Made by a program: the position numbers and the translations under genes. Positions 16,996 through 25,766 of a DNA stretch of 64,000 nt are shown here, in pieces (positions within the stretch are counted from its first letter, which is position 1; each line of letters opens with the position of its first letter). This DNA is from Theionarchaea archaeon (GTDB lineage: Archaea > Methanobacteriota_B > Thermococci > Methanofastidiosales > SZ-28-30): positions 1 through 64,000 of the forward strand of contig JACVGT010000011.1 of assembly GCA_018992685.1 (NCBI GenBank), read 5' to 3'. The notes under the pieces are model-generated. The model saw only the letters and a program-made list of their open reading frames with translations. It had not been told where the DNA came from and ran no database searches.

Positions 16996-18546
16996 TTATT
17001 TTCGTAATGCTGTTCCCAGACCAAGGAGCATCAGGAGCAGAACTGTCCCTAGACAGCTTCCACCACATGAGCATCCACAGTCACCATTTGCTGGCGGCGA
17101 TACATTGGGGTTGCTGATAACCTGGGCCACTGCTGCATACGCATCCACGCGGCCCCAGCCCCACAAACAGTCTTTGTTGACATTGCCCTTATCAATAGCT
17201 GTGGCACCCAGACAATTCTTGATTTGTAGGGGGGTTGCCGTTCCTCTTGCATCAAGCATCAGAGCAGCCACTCCTGCGATATGGGGCGCTGCCATTGAAG
17301 AACCAGACATGGCCACATCATTACACGCTGTTCCTGCATCAGCAGCATAGATGGATACACCAGGTGCTGCAATGTCAGGCTTGAATCTCCCGTCAGTGGT
17401 GGGGCCTCTGGAGTTGAAACTGGCCAGTGCGTCCGATTTGTCTGATGCTGTAACAGTAATCACTTTTTCAGCATCGCCAGGTGTGCCAACTGTACAGCAT
17501 GCTCCATCGCCACCAACTACCGCAATCACCACGACACCCTGGTCGACAGCCCAGTTCGACTCCTGCGCTAGAGCAGACGTGCCATCGCCACCTGCGCCTC
17601 CCAGTGACAGATTGATGATGTCAGCTCCATTGTTCACTGCCCAGTCAATCCCTGAGATGATGGTGCTTTCTGAACCACTTCCTGCGCTGGTTAAGACCTT
17701 GCAGCCCATGAGAGAAGCACCAGGGGCTACACCTTTGGCAGTGTACTCACCTGCAGCAATGGATGCACAGTGCGTTCCGTGTCCATTGTCATCGTAGGGT
17801 GTGGTCTGACTGTTGATATAGTCAATCCACGCCACAATCTTCCCCGAGGGGAAGTCACAGTGGTTGGGGTCAATGCCAGTGTCAATGATGCAGATCTTAA
17901 TGCCAGCTCCATTGTACCCCACAGACCAACAATCATCTGCATTGATCAAGGGGACACTCTGGGCCAGGCAGGCATGGACTTCAAGATCATCTTCCAGGAA
18001 CAGGACTCCCGGATCTTCAGCGAGAGGTCCGATATTAGCGACAGGAACTTGCATGGAAGCACCTCTTCCACTCATGAACTGGTGGGTGACTGTCCCATAC
18101 TTTTCCAGGCCGACTGGTGTACCTTCCCTGCACAGAACCAGGATAGTGACCTCTCTTCCGGGGGGCAGCCCCTTGATCTTGTCTTTGAGGTTCCACTTAA
18201 TTCTGGCCACATCATTGGGGACCACAGCCACGTACTCTGTAGGCCCAATTTCGGTGAGATGCTCTTTGGGGACTTTGTAAATTGTGTCAGTAACCTGTAC
18301 TAGAGGAAGCTTTTCAATGTTAATCTCTTTTGAGATTCTGGTCAGAACTCCAGGATTGTAGGCAATCTCAAAGTAATGAGAGTCTTCGTTAACGATTTCA
18401 CCCTTCACTTCCACCAGATCCCGGCCCTCGTACCCAAAAGTCTGTACATGGATAGTGACTGTATGAGACTGTGCGTTCGCAGAAAGTGCTGAAAAAAGAA
18501 GAATACCAATGACAACGCATACTACTACCTTCCGGTTTCTTACCAT
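16996..18546 (-). CDS. Secreted, membrane-anchored subtilisin-family (S8) serine protease
   Basis: A 516-residue subtilase. The start at 18546 is set by GGAGGTGA at 18552-18559 and by a clean signal peptide (residues 1-25, MVRNRKVVVCVVIGILLFSA). A propeptide-like region spans about 26-190. The catalytic triad is D222 (IIDTGID), H256 (NGHGTH) and S417 (SGSSMAAPH). The usual oxyanion-hole Asn in the AAGN motif appears replaced by Gly (VVGGDG, about residue 346), which is odd. The mature part has at least ten cysteines, suggesting disulfides. The C-terminus ends GDCGCSCGGSC, a hydrophobic helix and RK, a sorting-signal-like or anchoring tail. A TATA box at 18627-18638 gives a leader of about 60 bases. 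Confidence 0.88.
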   Translation of the reverse strand: MVRNRKVVVCVVIGILLFSALSANAQSHTVTIHVQTFGYEGRDLVEVKGEIVNEDSHYFEIAYNPGVLTRISKEINIEKLPLVQVTDTIYKVPKEHLTEIGPTEYVAVVPNDVARIKWNLKDKIKGLPPGREVTILVLCREGTPVGLEKYGTVTHQFMSGRGASMQVPVANIGPLAEDPGVLFLEDDLEVHACLAQSVPLINADDCWSVGYNGAGIKICIIDTGIDPNHCDFPSGKIVAWIDYINSQTTPYDDNGHGTHCASIAAGEYTAKGVAPGASLMGCKVLTSAGSGSESTIISGIDWAVNNGADIINLSLGGAGGDGTSALAQESNWAVDQGVVVIAVVGGDGACCTVGTPGDAEKVITVTASDKSDALASFNSRGPTTDGRFKPDIAAPGVSIYAADAGTACNDVAMSGSSMAAPHIAGVAALMLDARGTATPLQIKNCLGATAIDKGNVNKDCLWGWGRVDAYAAVAQVISNPNVSPPANGDCGCSCGGSCLGTVLLLMLLGLGTALRK

Positions 18547-18626
18547 GGATTCACCTCCTTTCCGTTTAGTATGGCACCCGGGACAATTGGGGTGCTCAAT
18601 CGCTTTCCCTTCTCTATTCTTTCCAC

Positions 18627-18638
18627 CTATATAAATCC
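18627..18638 (-). promoter_or_regulatory. TATA box for the subtilase gene
   Basis: GATTTATATAGG on the minus strand lies about 85 bases before the start codon, so unlike many genes here this one has a true leader with a strong Shine-Dalgarno. Confidence 0.55.
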
Positions 18639-18697
18639 TCTCATGATGTGTAGTATTACAAGTTCTTTCATGAAGTGAGCAGGCTCTAGTGATAAAG

Positions 18698-18708
18698 GCT
18701 TTATACAG
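18698..18708 (+). promoter_or_regulatory. TATA box for the D-aminoacylase gene
   Basis: GCTTTATACAG is centred about 24 bases before the ATG at 18727, implying a leaderless transcript divergent from the protease. Confidence 0.55.
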
Positions 18709-18726
18709 AACCTCACAGGGGTCACC

Positions 18727-20355
18727 ATGCATGAGGTTGCTATCACCAATGGGCGCATCGTTGATGGAACGGGAAATCTGTGGTATAAGAGTGATATTGG
18801 CATTGATAATGGAATGATAGCTGAAATTGGATCGAATTTGAGGGGTGAAACAGAGATTGATGCATCGGGTAAAGTGGTATGTCCTGGGTTTGTTGATATC
18901 CACTCTCATACTGATTTTATCCTCCCTTTTTACTGCAGTATGGACTCATTTGTTCATCAGGGTATCACTACCTGTGTGGTAGGAATGTGTGGGTCAAGTC
19001 TGGCACCGGTGCATCCGGGAAAAGAGGAGGAATTCAGGAAGCAGGCAAGTGCGTTCATTCCTTTTTTTAGGGATCTGGACATTAGCTGGCATACATTTTC
19101 TGAGTATCTTTCAGAACTGGAGAAGAGTTCAATTCCCTGTAATGTTGTCCCAGTTGTGGGGTATGAGAGTGTCCGAATGGCGGGCGGCCCCGGATTTGAG
19201 GATCGGCCCCCTACTCCCGAAGAACTGGTTACCATGGAGGGCCATGTTAGAGAAGCCATGGAGGCGGGAGCCTTTGGTATGAGTACAGGGCTTATCTATG
19301 CTCCACAAACGTATGCAACAACTGAGGAGCTCATCGAACTGGCAAGAGTGGTGGGTCAGTACGGCGGGCTGTATTTTTCGCATATCCGCGGCGAGGGAAG
19401 GACGCTCATGGAGGCGGTGCGGGAGTTTATCAGGATAGTGGAGAAGTCTGGGTGCAGAGGAGGACAGATAGCGCATTTCAAGGTTTCAGGAAAGAAATAC
19501 TGGGGAACGAGTGTTGAGGCTTTGAAACTGGTAGAAGAGGCCAACGAGAGAGGGATCAATGTAACATATGATTCGTATCCCTATGACAGGGGATTTTCTT
19601 CATTAGTGACCGCATTGCCGCCCTGGGCCAGAGAGGGTGGTCTTGAAATAACGTTGCAGCGACTAAGAAACCCTGATGTTCGAGAGCGCATCAAGGAAGA
19701 AACTGTGAAAGATGTACCCTATGTGAGTTGGGAGAACTGGATCAAGACCAATGGGTTTGAAAAGTTGTATGTCTCTCGAGTGAATCGAGAGAAATGGAAG
19801 GACATTGAAGGCAAGAGTCTTTCCGAGATTACTGTCATGAAAGGGTTTTCTGATGAATGGGAGACTCTTTTCACACTGCTGCTGGAAGAGGAGCTTGGAG
19901 TCCAGATTACCTTGGAATCCATGTGTGATGAAGATATCCGCTGTATTATGACCAGCAGGTATCACATGGTGGGAACAGATGGGCTGGGAATACCTCAGAA
20001 TCCTATGCTGGGAACATTTCATCCCCGGTTTTTTGGCACATATCCTCGGATTCTGGGGAAATATGTGCGGGAGGAGAGAGTTCTTACACTAGAAGATGCT
20101 GTCCGCAGGATGACCTCTTTTCCGGCCCAGAGGTTGGGATTACACGACAGAGGGGTTCTGAAGAAACATATGTGGGCAGACATAGTGATATTTGACCCAG
20201 ATGCTATTATTGACACGGCTACGTACCAGGATCCTCACCAGTTTCCGGAGGGCATATGCTACGTCATTGTGAATGGTTATACAGTCCTCAAGAATGGTGA
20301 GCAGGTGAAAGCCATCCCGGGCAGAGTCTTGCGAAAGCGTTTCAGAAACCCATAG
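18727..20355 (+). CDS. N-acyl-D-amino-acid deacylase (D-aminoacylase) family amidohydrolase
   Basis: A 542-residue amidohydrolase of the D-aminoacylase/dihydroorotase-like group. It opens with a small beta domain (ITNGRIVDGTGNLWYKSDIG), then the metal-binding VCPGFVDIHSHTDF (HxH), followed by further candidate metal ligands: the conserved cysteine region CVVGMCG, FSHIRGEG, GGQIAHFKVSG and MVGTDGLG. Family members hydrolyse N-acyl-D-amino acids or related amides. Length is typical. It lies divergent from a secreted protease and upstream of a propeller protein and an S9 peptidase, consistent with peptide and amino-acid scavenging. It has no signal peptide, so it acts in the cytoplasm. Exact substrate is unknown; D-glutamate or dipeptide deacylases are alternatives. 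Confidence 0.8.
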   Translation: MHEVAITNGRIVDGTGNLWYKSDIGIDNGMIAEIGSNLRGETEIDASGKVVCPGFVDIHSHTDFILPFYCSMDSFVHQGITTCVVGMCGSSLAPVHPGKEEEFRKQASAFIPFFRDLDISWHTFSEYLSELEKSSIPCNVVPVVGYESVRMAGGPGFEDRPPTPEELVTMEGHVREAMEAGAFGMSTGLIYAPQTYATTEELIELARVVGQYGGLYFSHIRGEGRTLMEAVREFIRIVEKSGCRGGQIAHFKVSGKKYWGTSVEALKLVEEANERGINVTYDSYPYDRGFSSLVTALPPWAREGGLEITLQRLRNPDVRERIKEETVKDVPYVSWENWIKTNGFEKLYVSRVNREKWKDIEGKSLSEITVMKGFSDEWETLFTLLLEEELGVQITLESMCDEDIRCIMTSRYHMVGTDGLGIPQNPMLGTFHPRFFGTYPRILGKYVREERVLTLEDAVRRMTSFPAQRLGLHDRGVLKKHMWADIVIFDPDAIIDTATYQDPHQFPEGICYVIVNGYTVLKNGEQVKAIPGRVLRKRFRNP

Positions 20356-20492
20356 GAATAGCTGTCAATGATTTTGAGAAAAGTGGGGGATTTCTGACTT
20401 TCTACAGAACCGGAATAGCTGTACGGGCTAGTACTCTCCTTTCCCCGGTCTTGGAGTGGATTCAGGGCTCAATCCCAGAGCCAGAAGTGTAA

Positions 20493-20502
20493 CCTTTAAA
20501 AG
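20493..20502 (+). promoter_or_regulatory. TATA box for the propeller-protein gene
   Basis: CCTTTAAAAG lies about 26 bases before the ATG at 20524, consistent with a leaderless transcript. Confidence 0.5.
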
Positions 20503-20523
20503 TGAGTATTCAACACAACGTTC

Positions 20524-21864
20524 ATGAATCGTAAAACTGGGTTCCTGTTGATTATTGTTGCAATACTGGCAGTATCTACACTGGCATATTTATTCCCTTC
20601 TCGAAAACCTGAGGAGGGTACCCCCCCGGAGTCACAGCAGCCTGAAAAGGAAGCCCCGTTGTTGTGGACAGTGCCTCTGCAAAATTTCACATCCCAGTAT
20701 TTTGAGGGGAACCTTTTCTGTGTTGCAGACAATGAGGTTAAGGTGTTTGATGGTGGGACGGGAGCCCTGAAGTGGAGTGCCAGAACAGAATCGTTGATTG
20801 TGTCCTTTGATTACACTGAAAATACATTCTTGATAGCTGAGCAGGGACTAGTCGTGGCATTTGATGCTCGAACTGGAGAAGAGAAATGGGAGCATTCCCT
20901 GGGAGAGGGGGAATACTGCTCAAAGACTGGGAAGTACCTGGAGGCAGAAAATGGAGTTGTATACGTTGGCACTCCCACACCTTCGGTGTACTGTCTCGAG
21001 GCAAAAGATGGAACAGTTGTCTGGGATTACAGTGAAGGATTGGAGATCTGTCCTCAGATCAAGATCATCGGGGACAGACTACTAATACACAGTATGAAGG
21101 TGGTGTGCCTCAAGAAGAAGACGGGTGAGTACGTATGGGAGTTTTCTGATTATGCGCCGGGCGCCCTCTACTATGAGGGTGTCATGCTACTGAATGCAGT
21201 TGACAAGACGGGTCACTTCTATTATGCGTTGGTAGACGAAGAGACAGGAGAAGTTCTGTGGCAGGAAAGCAGTTTCAGCATTCCAGATCTCGGATACAAG
21301 AACGGGCTATTGTACTTGAACAAGGCAAGGAGGTTACAGCGGTTTGATATCCATGACGTGAAATCGGGTTATACGTGGCAGTATGGGCATGGAAAAGAGA
21401 TTGCTACGTGGACTGAGGCAGATAAAGGTGCAGTCATACTGCTATACAGCCAAGAGGGCACGAATTATCTATTAGATTCTCTTGTCCTCGTAGATAACGA
21501 AGGGTCAGTGGTCTGGGAACACCAGTATGGAGGCATAGAGTGGAACCCTGCGTATAAAGTCCACCTGGAGGTTCTCAAAGAAGAGATTCTCGTGCTGAGA
21601 GAAGGAGGGTACATTGAAGCGTTCAGTAAGGATGGGGTAAAAACGTGGGAAACGAAAATACAGGAAGCCAGTGACAGTGTCATGGTACAGGGGGACACGG
21701 TCTTCATAACTGCACAGGACGGGATATACTGCCTGAATACCAGGGGGTTCTTATTGTGGGAGTACCACACTGGCGTCGAGAAAGATTCATTGGATATTTT
21801 CGAGATCAATGATGGGAAAATCTTTGTAGCAGGAACGCAGGGGATATATGTGTTTTCTCTGTGA
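20524..21864 (+). CDS. Membrane-anchored PQQ-type beta-propeller protein
   Basis: A 446-residue protein with an N-terminal anchor (about residues 5-24) and a proline/glutamate-rich linker. The rest is built from about eight repeats of the PQQ/WD-like propeller type: AFDARTGEEKWEHSL, YCLEAKDGTVVWDYS, CLKKKTGEYVWEFS, LVDEETGEVLWQES, AFSKDGVKTWETKI and CLNTRGFLLWEYHT. Each blade ends in the W of a tryptophan-docking motif. Such proteins are usually surface scaffolds or BamB-like binding proteins rather than PQQ enzymes; no catalytic residues are recognisable. The S9 peptidase gene follows after 54 bases and may share its transcript, so a role in extracellular peptide handling is possible but unproven. 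Confidence 0.75.
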   Translation: MNRKTGFLLIIVAILAVSTLAYLFPSRKPEEGTPPESQQPEKEAPLLWTVPLQNFTSQYFEGNLFCVADNEVKVFDGGTGALKWSARTESLIVSFDYTENTFLIAEQGLVVAFDARTGEEKWEHSLGEGEYCSKTGKYLEAENGVVYVGTPTPSVYCLEAKDGTVVWDYSEGLEICPQIKIIGDRLLIHSMKVVCLKKKTGEYVWEFSDYAPGALYYEGVMLLNAVDKTGHFYYALVDEETGEVLWQESSFSIPDLGYKNGLLYLNKARRLQRFDIHDVKSGYTWQYGHGKEIATWTEADKGAVILLYSQEGTNYLLDSLVLVDNEGSVVWEHQYGGIEWNPAYKVHLEVLKEEILVLREGGYIEAFSKDGVKTWETKIQEASDSVMVQGDTVFITAQDGIYCLNTRGFLLWEYHTGVEKDSLDIFEINDGKIFVAGTQGIYVFSL

Positions 21865-21918
21865 AGAGGAGTATTGTATTCGTATCCAGAGGGGTTAATT
21901 GACCATGGAGGAGTGGAA

Positions 21919-23838
21919 ATGCCTGACAAGAAAATTGCACCGTACGGGTCATGGAAGTCACCCATCACTTCGGATCTGATAGGGTCTGAGACGATTGCTC
22001 TGGGGCAAATTGCTCTGGAGGGTGATGATACGTACTGGATGGAGGTTCGACCTTCAGAAGGCGGTCGGTACGTAATTGTCAGACTATCTCATGATGAAAC
22101 AAGTGATGTAACACCTTTGCCGTACAGTGCCAGAACCCGAGTGCACGAGTATGGTGGTGGAGCTTTTGCGGTTGAAGATGGGATTGTGTACTTTACAAAT
22201 TTTGATGATCAAAGGCTGTATAGCCAGAAGATTGGAGAGGACCCAATCCCTATTACATCAGAAAAAGCCCTTCGGTATGCTGATATCGTCGTAGACAAAC
22301 GAGGAGACCTCATCTGTGTACAGGAGGATCATACTCACTCGGATCGTGAAGCAGTGAATACTTTAGTTAGAATAACTCCTGAATCAGGGAGTTCTCAAGA
22401 TCTGGTGTCAGGAAATGATTTTTATTCTACACCTCGGTTCAACCCTGATCAGACTATGCTGGCCTGGCTCACCTGGAACCATCCTTGTATGCCCTGGGAT
22501 GGCACTGAATTATGGGTTGCAGAATATTCGCCTGAAGGATTGATGAACCCTCAAAAAGTGGCAGGAGGCACTGAAGAATCTGTTTTCCAGCCTGAGTGGT
22601 CTCCTGATGGTAGGTTACACTTTGTGTCTGATAGGTCAGGCTGGTGGAACCTGTATTGCTGGGATTTCGATGAGATAACTCCTGTTTTGTTGATGGAGGC
22701 TGAATTTGGAGTCCCCCAGTGGCGATTTGGCCAATGTACATATGGGTTCTTATCTGGAGGGGACATTGTGTGCACGTTCTCTCAGAAAGGGGAATGGCAT
22801 ATGGGCATCATAGACAGTGAAACGGGTTCTTTGGATGTGTTGGAGACACTATACACGCTCATGGAGTATGTGAAGGTTACAGACGAGAGAGTGGTGTTTC
22901 GTGGAGGGTCTCCAGATGAATGTAATTGTATTGTTGAATTGGATGTGAAGAAAGGGGAGTTCAGGGTACTACGCAGGGAGAACCCTTCCAGTGTTGAAGA
23001 GGAGTACCTTTCTAAACCGGGGGTTATTGAGTTTCCTACAGATAATGGATTAACGAGCTATGCAATTTATTATCCTCCCAGAAACAAAGAATACATGGGT
23101 CCTGAGGATGAAGCCCCTCCCCTGATAGTGAGAAGCCATGGTGGACCTACAGATGCTGCTGATACTGCTCTGGATCTCAGGATACAATACTGGACCAGCA
23201 GGGGATTTGCCGTGGTGGATGTGAATTACGGGGGGAGCACAGGATATGGCAGGGAATATCGGAATCGACTTCAGGGGACCTGGGGGATCACGGATGTTTC
23301 CGAATGTGTGAATGCTGCATTATATCTGGTGGAAAAGGGAAGAGTGGATGCGAACAGGGTGGCTATTAGAGGGGGGAGTGCTGGAGGATATACGACATTG
23401 TGCGCACTCACGTTTCATGATCAGTTTAGAGCGGGAGCAAGTTATTACGGTGTCAGTGATCTGGAAGCACTGGCCAGGGAAACTCATAAGTTTGAGTCTC
23501 ACTATCTGGATAACCTGGTGGGGCCTTATCCTGAAGCTCGTAAAGTGTACGTAGAACGTTCTCCCATCTATTATGTGGATCAGTTATCGTGTCCCGTGAT
23601 TTTCTTCCAGGGATTGGACGACAAAGTGGTGCCTCCGAATCAGGCTGAGATGATGGTGGAAGCACTGCGTGAGAAAGGGATACCGGTGGCTTACCTTGCG
23701 TTTGAGGGAGAACAGCATGGATTCCGCAGTGCAAAGAATATAAAACGCGCCTTGGATAGCGAACTATATTTTTACAGTAAGATATTTGGGTTTTTAGTGG
23801 CTGATCCAGTAGAACCTATTGTTATTGAGAATTTGTAG
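21919..23838 (+). CDS. S9 prolyl-oligopeptidase-family peptidase (acylaminoacyl-peptidase-like)
   Basis: A 639-residue serine peptidase of family S9. The start at 21919 is supported by GGAGGAG at 21907-21913. The N-terminal 370 residues form the regulatory beta-propeller (repeats such as WSPDGRLHFVSDRSGWWNLY). The C-terminal alpha/beta-hydrolase domain carries the nucleophile in GGSAGGY (S487), the aspartate in QGLDDKVVPP and the histidine in GEQHGF. The oxyanion-side motif RSHGGPT is also present. It cleaves short peptides, typically removing dipeptides or acylated residues. No signal peptide is present, so it is cytoplasmic and probably processes peptides brought in by the oligopeptide transporter encoded at 31.8-37.4 kb. 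Confidence 0.88.
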   Translation: MPDKKIAPYGSWKSPITSDLIGSETIALGQIALEGDDTYWMEVRPSEGGRYVIVRLSHDETSDVTPLPYSARTRVHEYGGGAFAVEDGIVYFTNFDDQRLYSQKIGEDPIPITSEKALRYADIVVDKRGDLICVQEDHTHSDREAVNTLVRITPESGSSQDLVSGNDFYSTPRFNPDQTMLAWLTWNHPCMPWDGTELWVAEYSPEGLMNPQKVAGGTEESVFQPEWSPDGRLHFVSDRSGWWNLYCWDFDEITPVLLMEAEFGVPQWRFGQCTYGFLSGGDIVCTFSQKGEWHMGIIDSETGSLDVLETLYTLMEYVKVTDERVVFRGGSPDECNCIVELDVKKGEFRVLRRENPSSVEEEYLSKPGVIEFPTDNGLTSYAIYYPPRNKEYMGPEDEAPPLIVRSHGGPTDAADTALDLRIQYWTSRGFAVVDVNYGGSTGYGREYRNRLQGTWGITDVSECVNAALYLVEKGRVDANRVAIRGGSAGGYTTLCALTFHDQFRAGASYYGVSDLEALARETHKFESHYLDNLVGPYPEARKVYVERSPIYYVDQLSCPVIFFQGLDDKVVPPNQAEMMVEALREKGIPVAYLAFEGEQHGFRSAKNIKRALDSELYFYSKIFGFLVADPVEPIVIENL

Positions 23839-23947
23839 GTAGTGAATTTGGATTTTGGCTGACCAGCATTTTCTTGAACTCAAGTGGGCAAACGGGTGTC
23901 CCTTTGATTGCTCTTCCTCATGAAGTTACAATGAGAGAAACCTTATT

Positions 23948-23967
23948 AGGATATCCTTGGATATCCT
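23948..23967. repeat. Perfect inverted repeat before the DUF2080 gene
   Basis: AGGATATCC and GGATATCCT are perfect inverse copies separated by TT, ending four bases before the ATG at 23972. It overlaps the expected transcription start of a leaderless message. It could be an operator for autoregulation or a structured element of a transposon end. Confidence 0.6.
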
Positions 23968-23971
23968 ATAT

Positions 23972-24133
23972 ATGAGGAAAATTGAGATCATTGACAATGA
24001 GAAGATCGTGCTCACCGATGAAGTAGAAATGGTATATGAGAAAGAAATAACTCCGTTTGGAAACAGCGCAAAGATTGGTGCTCCAAGAGAATATATCGCC
24101 AGGAGGGCTTATGTCATAATCCTAAAGAAGTGA
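23972..24133 (+). CDS. DUF2080 family, putative transposon-associated small protein
   Basis: A 53-residue protein beginning MRKIEIIDNEKIVL and ending in EITPFGNSAKIGAPREYIAR followed by RAYVIILKK. The FGNSAKI.AP..YI pattern is characteristic of DUF2080, a small archaeal family annotated as transposon-encoded and resembling AbrB/SpoVT-type DNA-binding swapped hairpins. It therefore probably binds DNA as a dimer. A perfect inverted repeat lies just upstream, a likely target. No transposase, TnpB or target duplication is visible beside it, so it may be a solitary remnant or a domesticated regulator. The start is the only ATG in frame; there is no Shine-Dalgarno, in line with a leaderless message. 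Confidence 0.6.
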   Translation: MRKIEIIDNEKIVLTDEVEMVYEKEITPFGNSAKIGAPREYIARRAYVIILKK

Positions 24134-24168
24134 AAATGAATTCTGTCCCAAAGCCGTAGAAACCGAAA

Positions 24169-24180
24169 TCTTTATATACA
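24169..24180 (+). promoter_or_regulatory. TATA box for proS
   Basis: ATCTTTATATAC is centred about 117 bases before the proS ATG, giving a leader of roughly 90 nucleotides. The predicted start site coincides with a 14-codon upstream reading frame. Confidence 0.6.
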
Positions 24181-24199
24181 AATGAGTTCAGCCAGTTTC

Positions 24200-24244
24200 A
24201 TGAAATTGACAAGAAGGGATTTATTTCCAGGCTGCTCGTTTTAG
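24200..24244 (+). other. Possible leaderless upstream ORF (leader peptide) before proS
   Basis: An ATG at 24200 lies about 25 bases after the centre of the proS TATA box, exactly where transcription should begin. It opens a 14-codon frame, MKLTRRDLFPGCSF, ending 47 bases before the proS ATG. It might act as a leader peptide, but it contains only one proline, and a chance ORF is equally possible. Confidence 0.25.
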
Positions 24245-24291
24245 AATCCACCTAGGGGAAACCTTCTTGCTGCATTTTAGGAGGAATTTCT

Positions 24292-25722
24292 ATGAGTGAA
24301 GACTTAGGCATAACCATAAAGAAAGAAGAGAATTTCTCAGAGTGGTATAACCAGGTAGTCTTAAAGGCTGAACTGGCAGACTATTCACCGGTGAAAGGGT
24401 GCATGGTAATCCGCCCTCACGGATACAGAATCTGGGAACTCATCCAATCCTTCCTGGATACCAGAATCAAGGAAACAGGCCATCAGAATGTGTACTTCCC
24501 GCTGTTCATACCGGAGCACTTCTTTGAGAGAGAAGCTGAGCACGTGAAGGGATTTTCCCCCGAAGTAGCATGGGTTACCCATGGTGGAGATACACCTTTA
24601 GAAGAGAAGCTGGCTGTGAGGCCCACCAGTGAGACTATCATGTATGACATGTATTCCAAGTGGATCAGGAGCTGGAGAGATCTTCCACTTCTTCTGAACC
24701 AGTGGTGCAACATCGTGAGATGGGAAACCAAGATGACCAAGTTGTTCATGCGCACCAGGGAATTTCTGTGGCAGGAAGGCCATACAGCTCATGCCACCAA
24801 AGAGGAAGCCGACGAGGAAGCCCTGAAAATGTTGGATGTCTACAGGGAAGTGTATGAGGATTTGCTGGCCATCCCCGTGATACCGGGAACGAAGACAGAG
24901 AGTGAAAAGTTCCCGGGAGCCTTGTACACTTTGACACTGGAGTCTTTAATGCCTGATAAGCGGGCTACCCAATCTGCCACCACCCATAATCTGGGACAGC
25001 GCTTCTCAGAAGCGTTTAATATCACCTTCATCGACAAGGATGAACAGAAGAAATCTGTGTGGCAAACCTCCTGGGGATTGTCCACCCGATCCGTGGCAGT
25101 AGCTGTCATGGTGCATTCAGACGATAAAGGGTTGGTCTTACCTCCCAGGGTAGCTCCCATTCATGTGGTGATCATTCCTATCATCTTCCAGGAGAGTAGA
25201 GGAGCTATCCAGGAGATGGCCTTGAAAGTCAAAGAGATGCTTGGGACGGTTGCTGTTGTCCTGGATGATAGGGAAGAATATACAGCAGGGTGGAAATTCA
25301 ACCACTGGGAAGTCAAGGGAGTCCCTGTGAGGATAGAGATAGGTCCTAGAGATGTGAAAAAGGACCAGGTAGTCCTGGTGAGACGGGATACGGGTGAGAA
25401 GCGGGCAATCCCTACGAACACCGTTGAAGAAGAGGTCCAAAAGACACTGACCAGTATCCAGGAAGATCTATTCAGAAAAGCCAAGAAATTCCTTGAGGAG
25501 AATACTGTCACAACAGATAATTATGAGGATCTCAAAGCCTACATCGAAGACAAGAAACTGGTGAGAACCAACTGGTGTGGTTCTGATGAGTGTGAAGCCA
25601 TCATCAAAGACGAAACAGGAGCATCCTCATGCTGTATTCCCTTCAACGAAGAGACCACAGGTACCTGCGTCTACTGTGGAGAAGATGCCAAATATCCGAT
25701 TTATTTCGCCAGACACTACTAA
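24292..25722 (+). CDS. proS: Prolyl-tRNA synthetase, archaeal/eukaryotic type
   Basis: A 476-residue class II aminoacyl-tRNA synthetase. AGGAGG at 24279-24284 precedes the ATG. Class II motifs are visible: the motif 1 region (GYRIWELIQSFLD), motif 2 (NQWCNIVRWE... MRTREFLWQEGHTAH) and motif 3 (TSWGLSTRSVAVAVMVHSDD), followed by the anticodon-binding domain and the archaeal-type zinc-binding C-terminus (NWCGSDECEA, TGTCVYCGE) that ends in tyrosine. It charges tRNA-Pro. It lies between a DUF2080 gene and a convergent MtdB-like gene and appears monocistronic, with a T-rich terminator right after the stop. Confidence 0.95.
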   Translation: MSEDLGITIKKEENFSEWYNQVVLKAELADYSPVKGCMVIRPHGYRIWELIQSFLDTRIKETGHQNVYFPLFIPEHFFEREAEHVKGFSPEVAWVTHGGDTPLEEKLAVRPTSETIMYDMYSKWIRSWRDLPLLLNQWCNIVRWETKMTKLFMRTREFLWQEGHTAHATKEEADEEALKMLDVYREVYEDLLAIPVIPGTKTESEKFPGALYTLTLESLMPDKRATQSATTHNLGQRFSEAFNITFIDKDEQKKSVWQTSWGLSTRSVAVAVMVHSDDKGLVLPPRVAPIHVVIIPIIFQESRGAIQEMALKVKEMLGTVAVVLDDREEYTAGWKFNHWEVKGVPVRIEIGPRDVKKDQVVLVRRDTGEKRAIPTNTVEEEVQKTLTSIQEDLFRKAKKFLEENTVTTDNYEDLKAYIEDKKLVRTNWCGSDECEAIIKDETGASSCCIPFNEETTGTCVYCGEDAKYPIYFARHY

Positions 25723-25740
25723 TTTTTTCTTTTTCTTTAT
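25723..25740 (+). terminator. T-rich terminator after proS
   Basis: AATTTTTTCTTTTTCTTTAT begins right after the proS stop codon, the U-tract form typical of archaeal termination. Confidence 0.6.
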
Positions 25741-25766
25741 CCACAAAACCAGAAAAAGGAAAGGTA

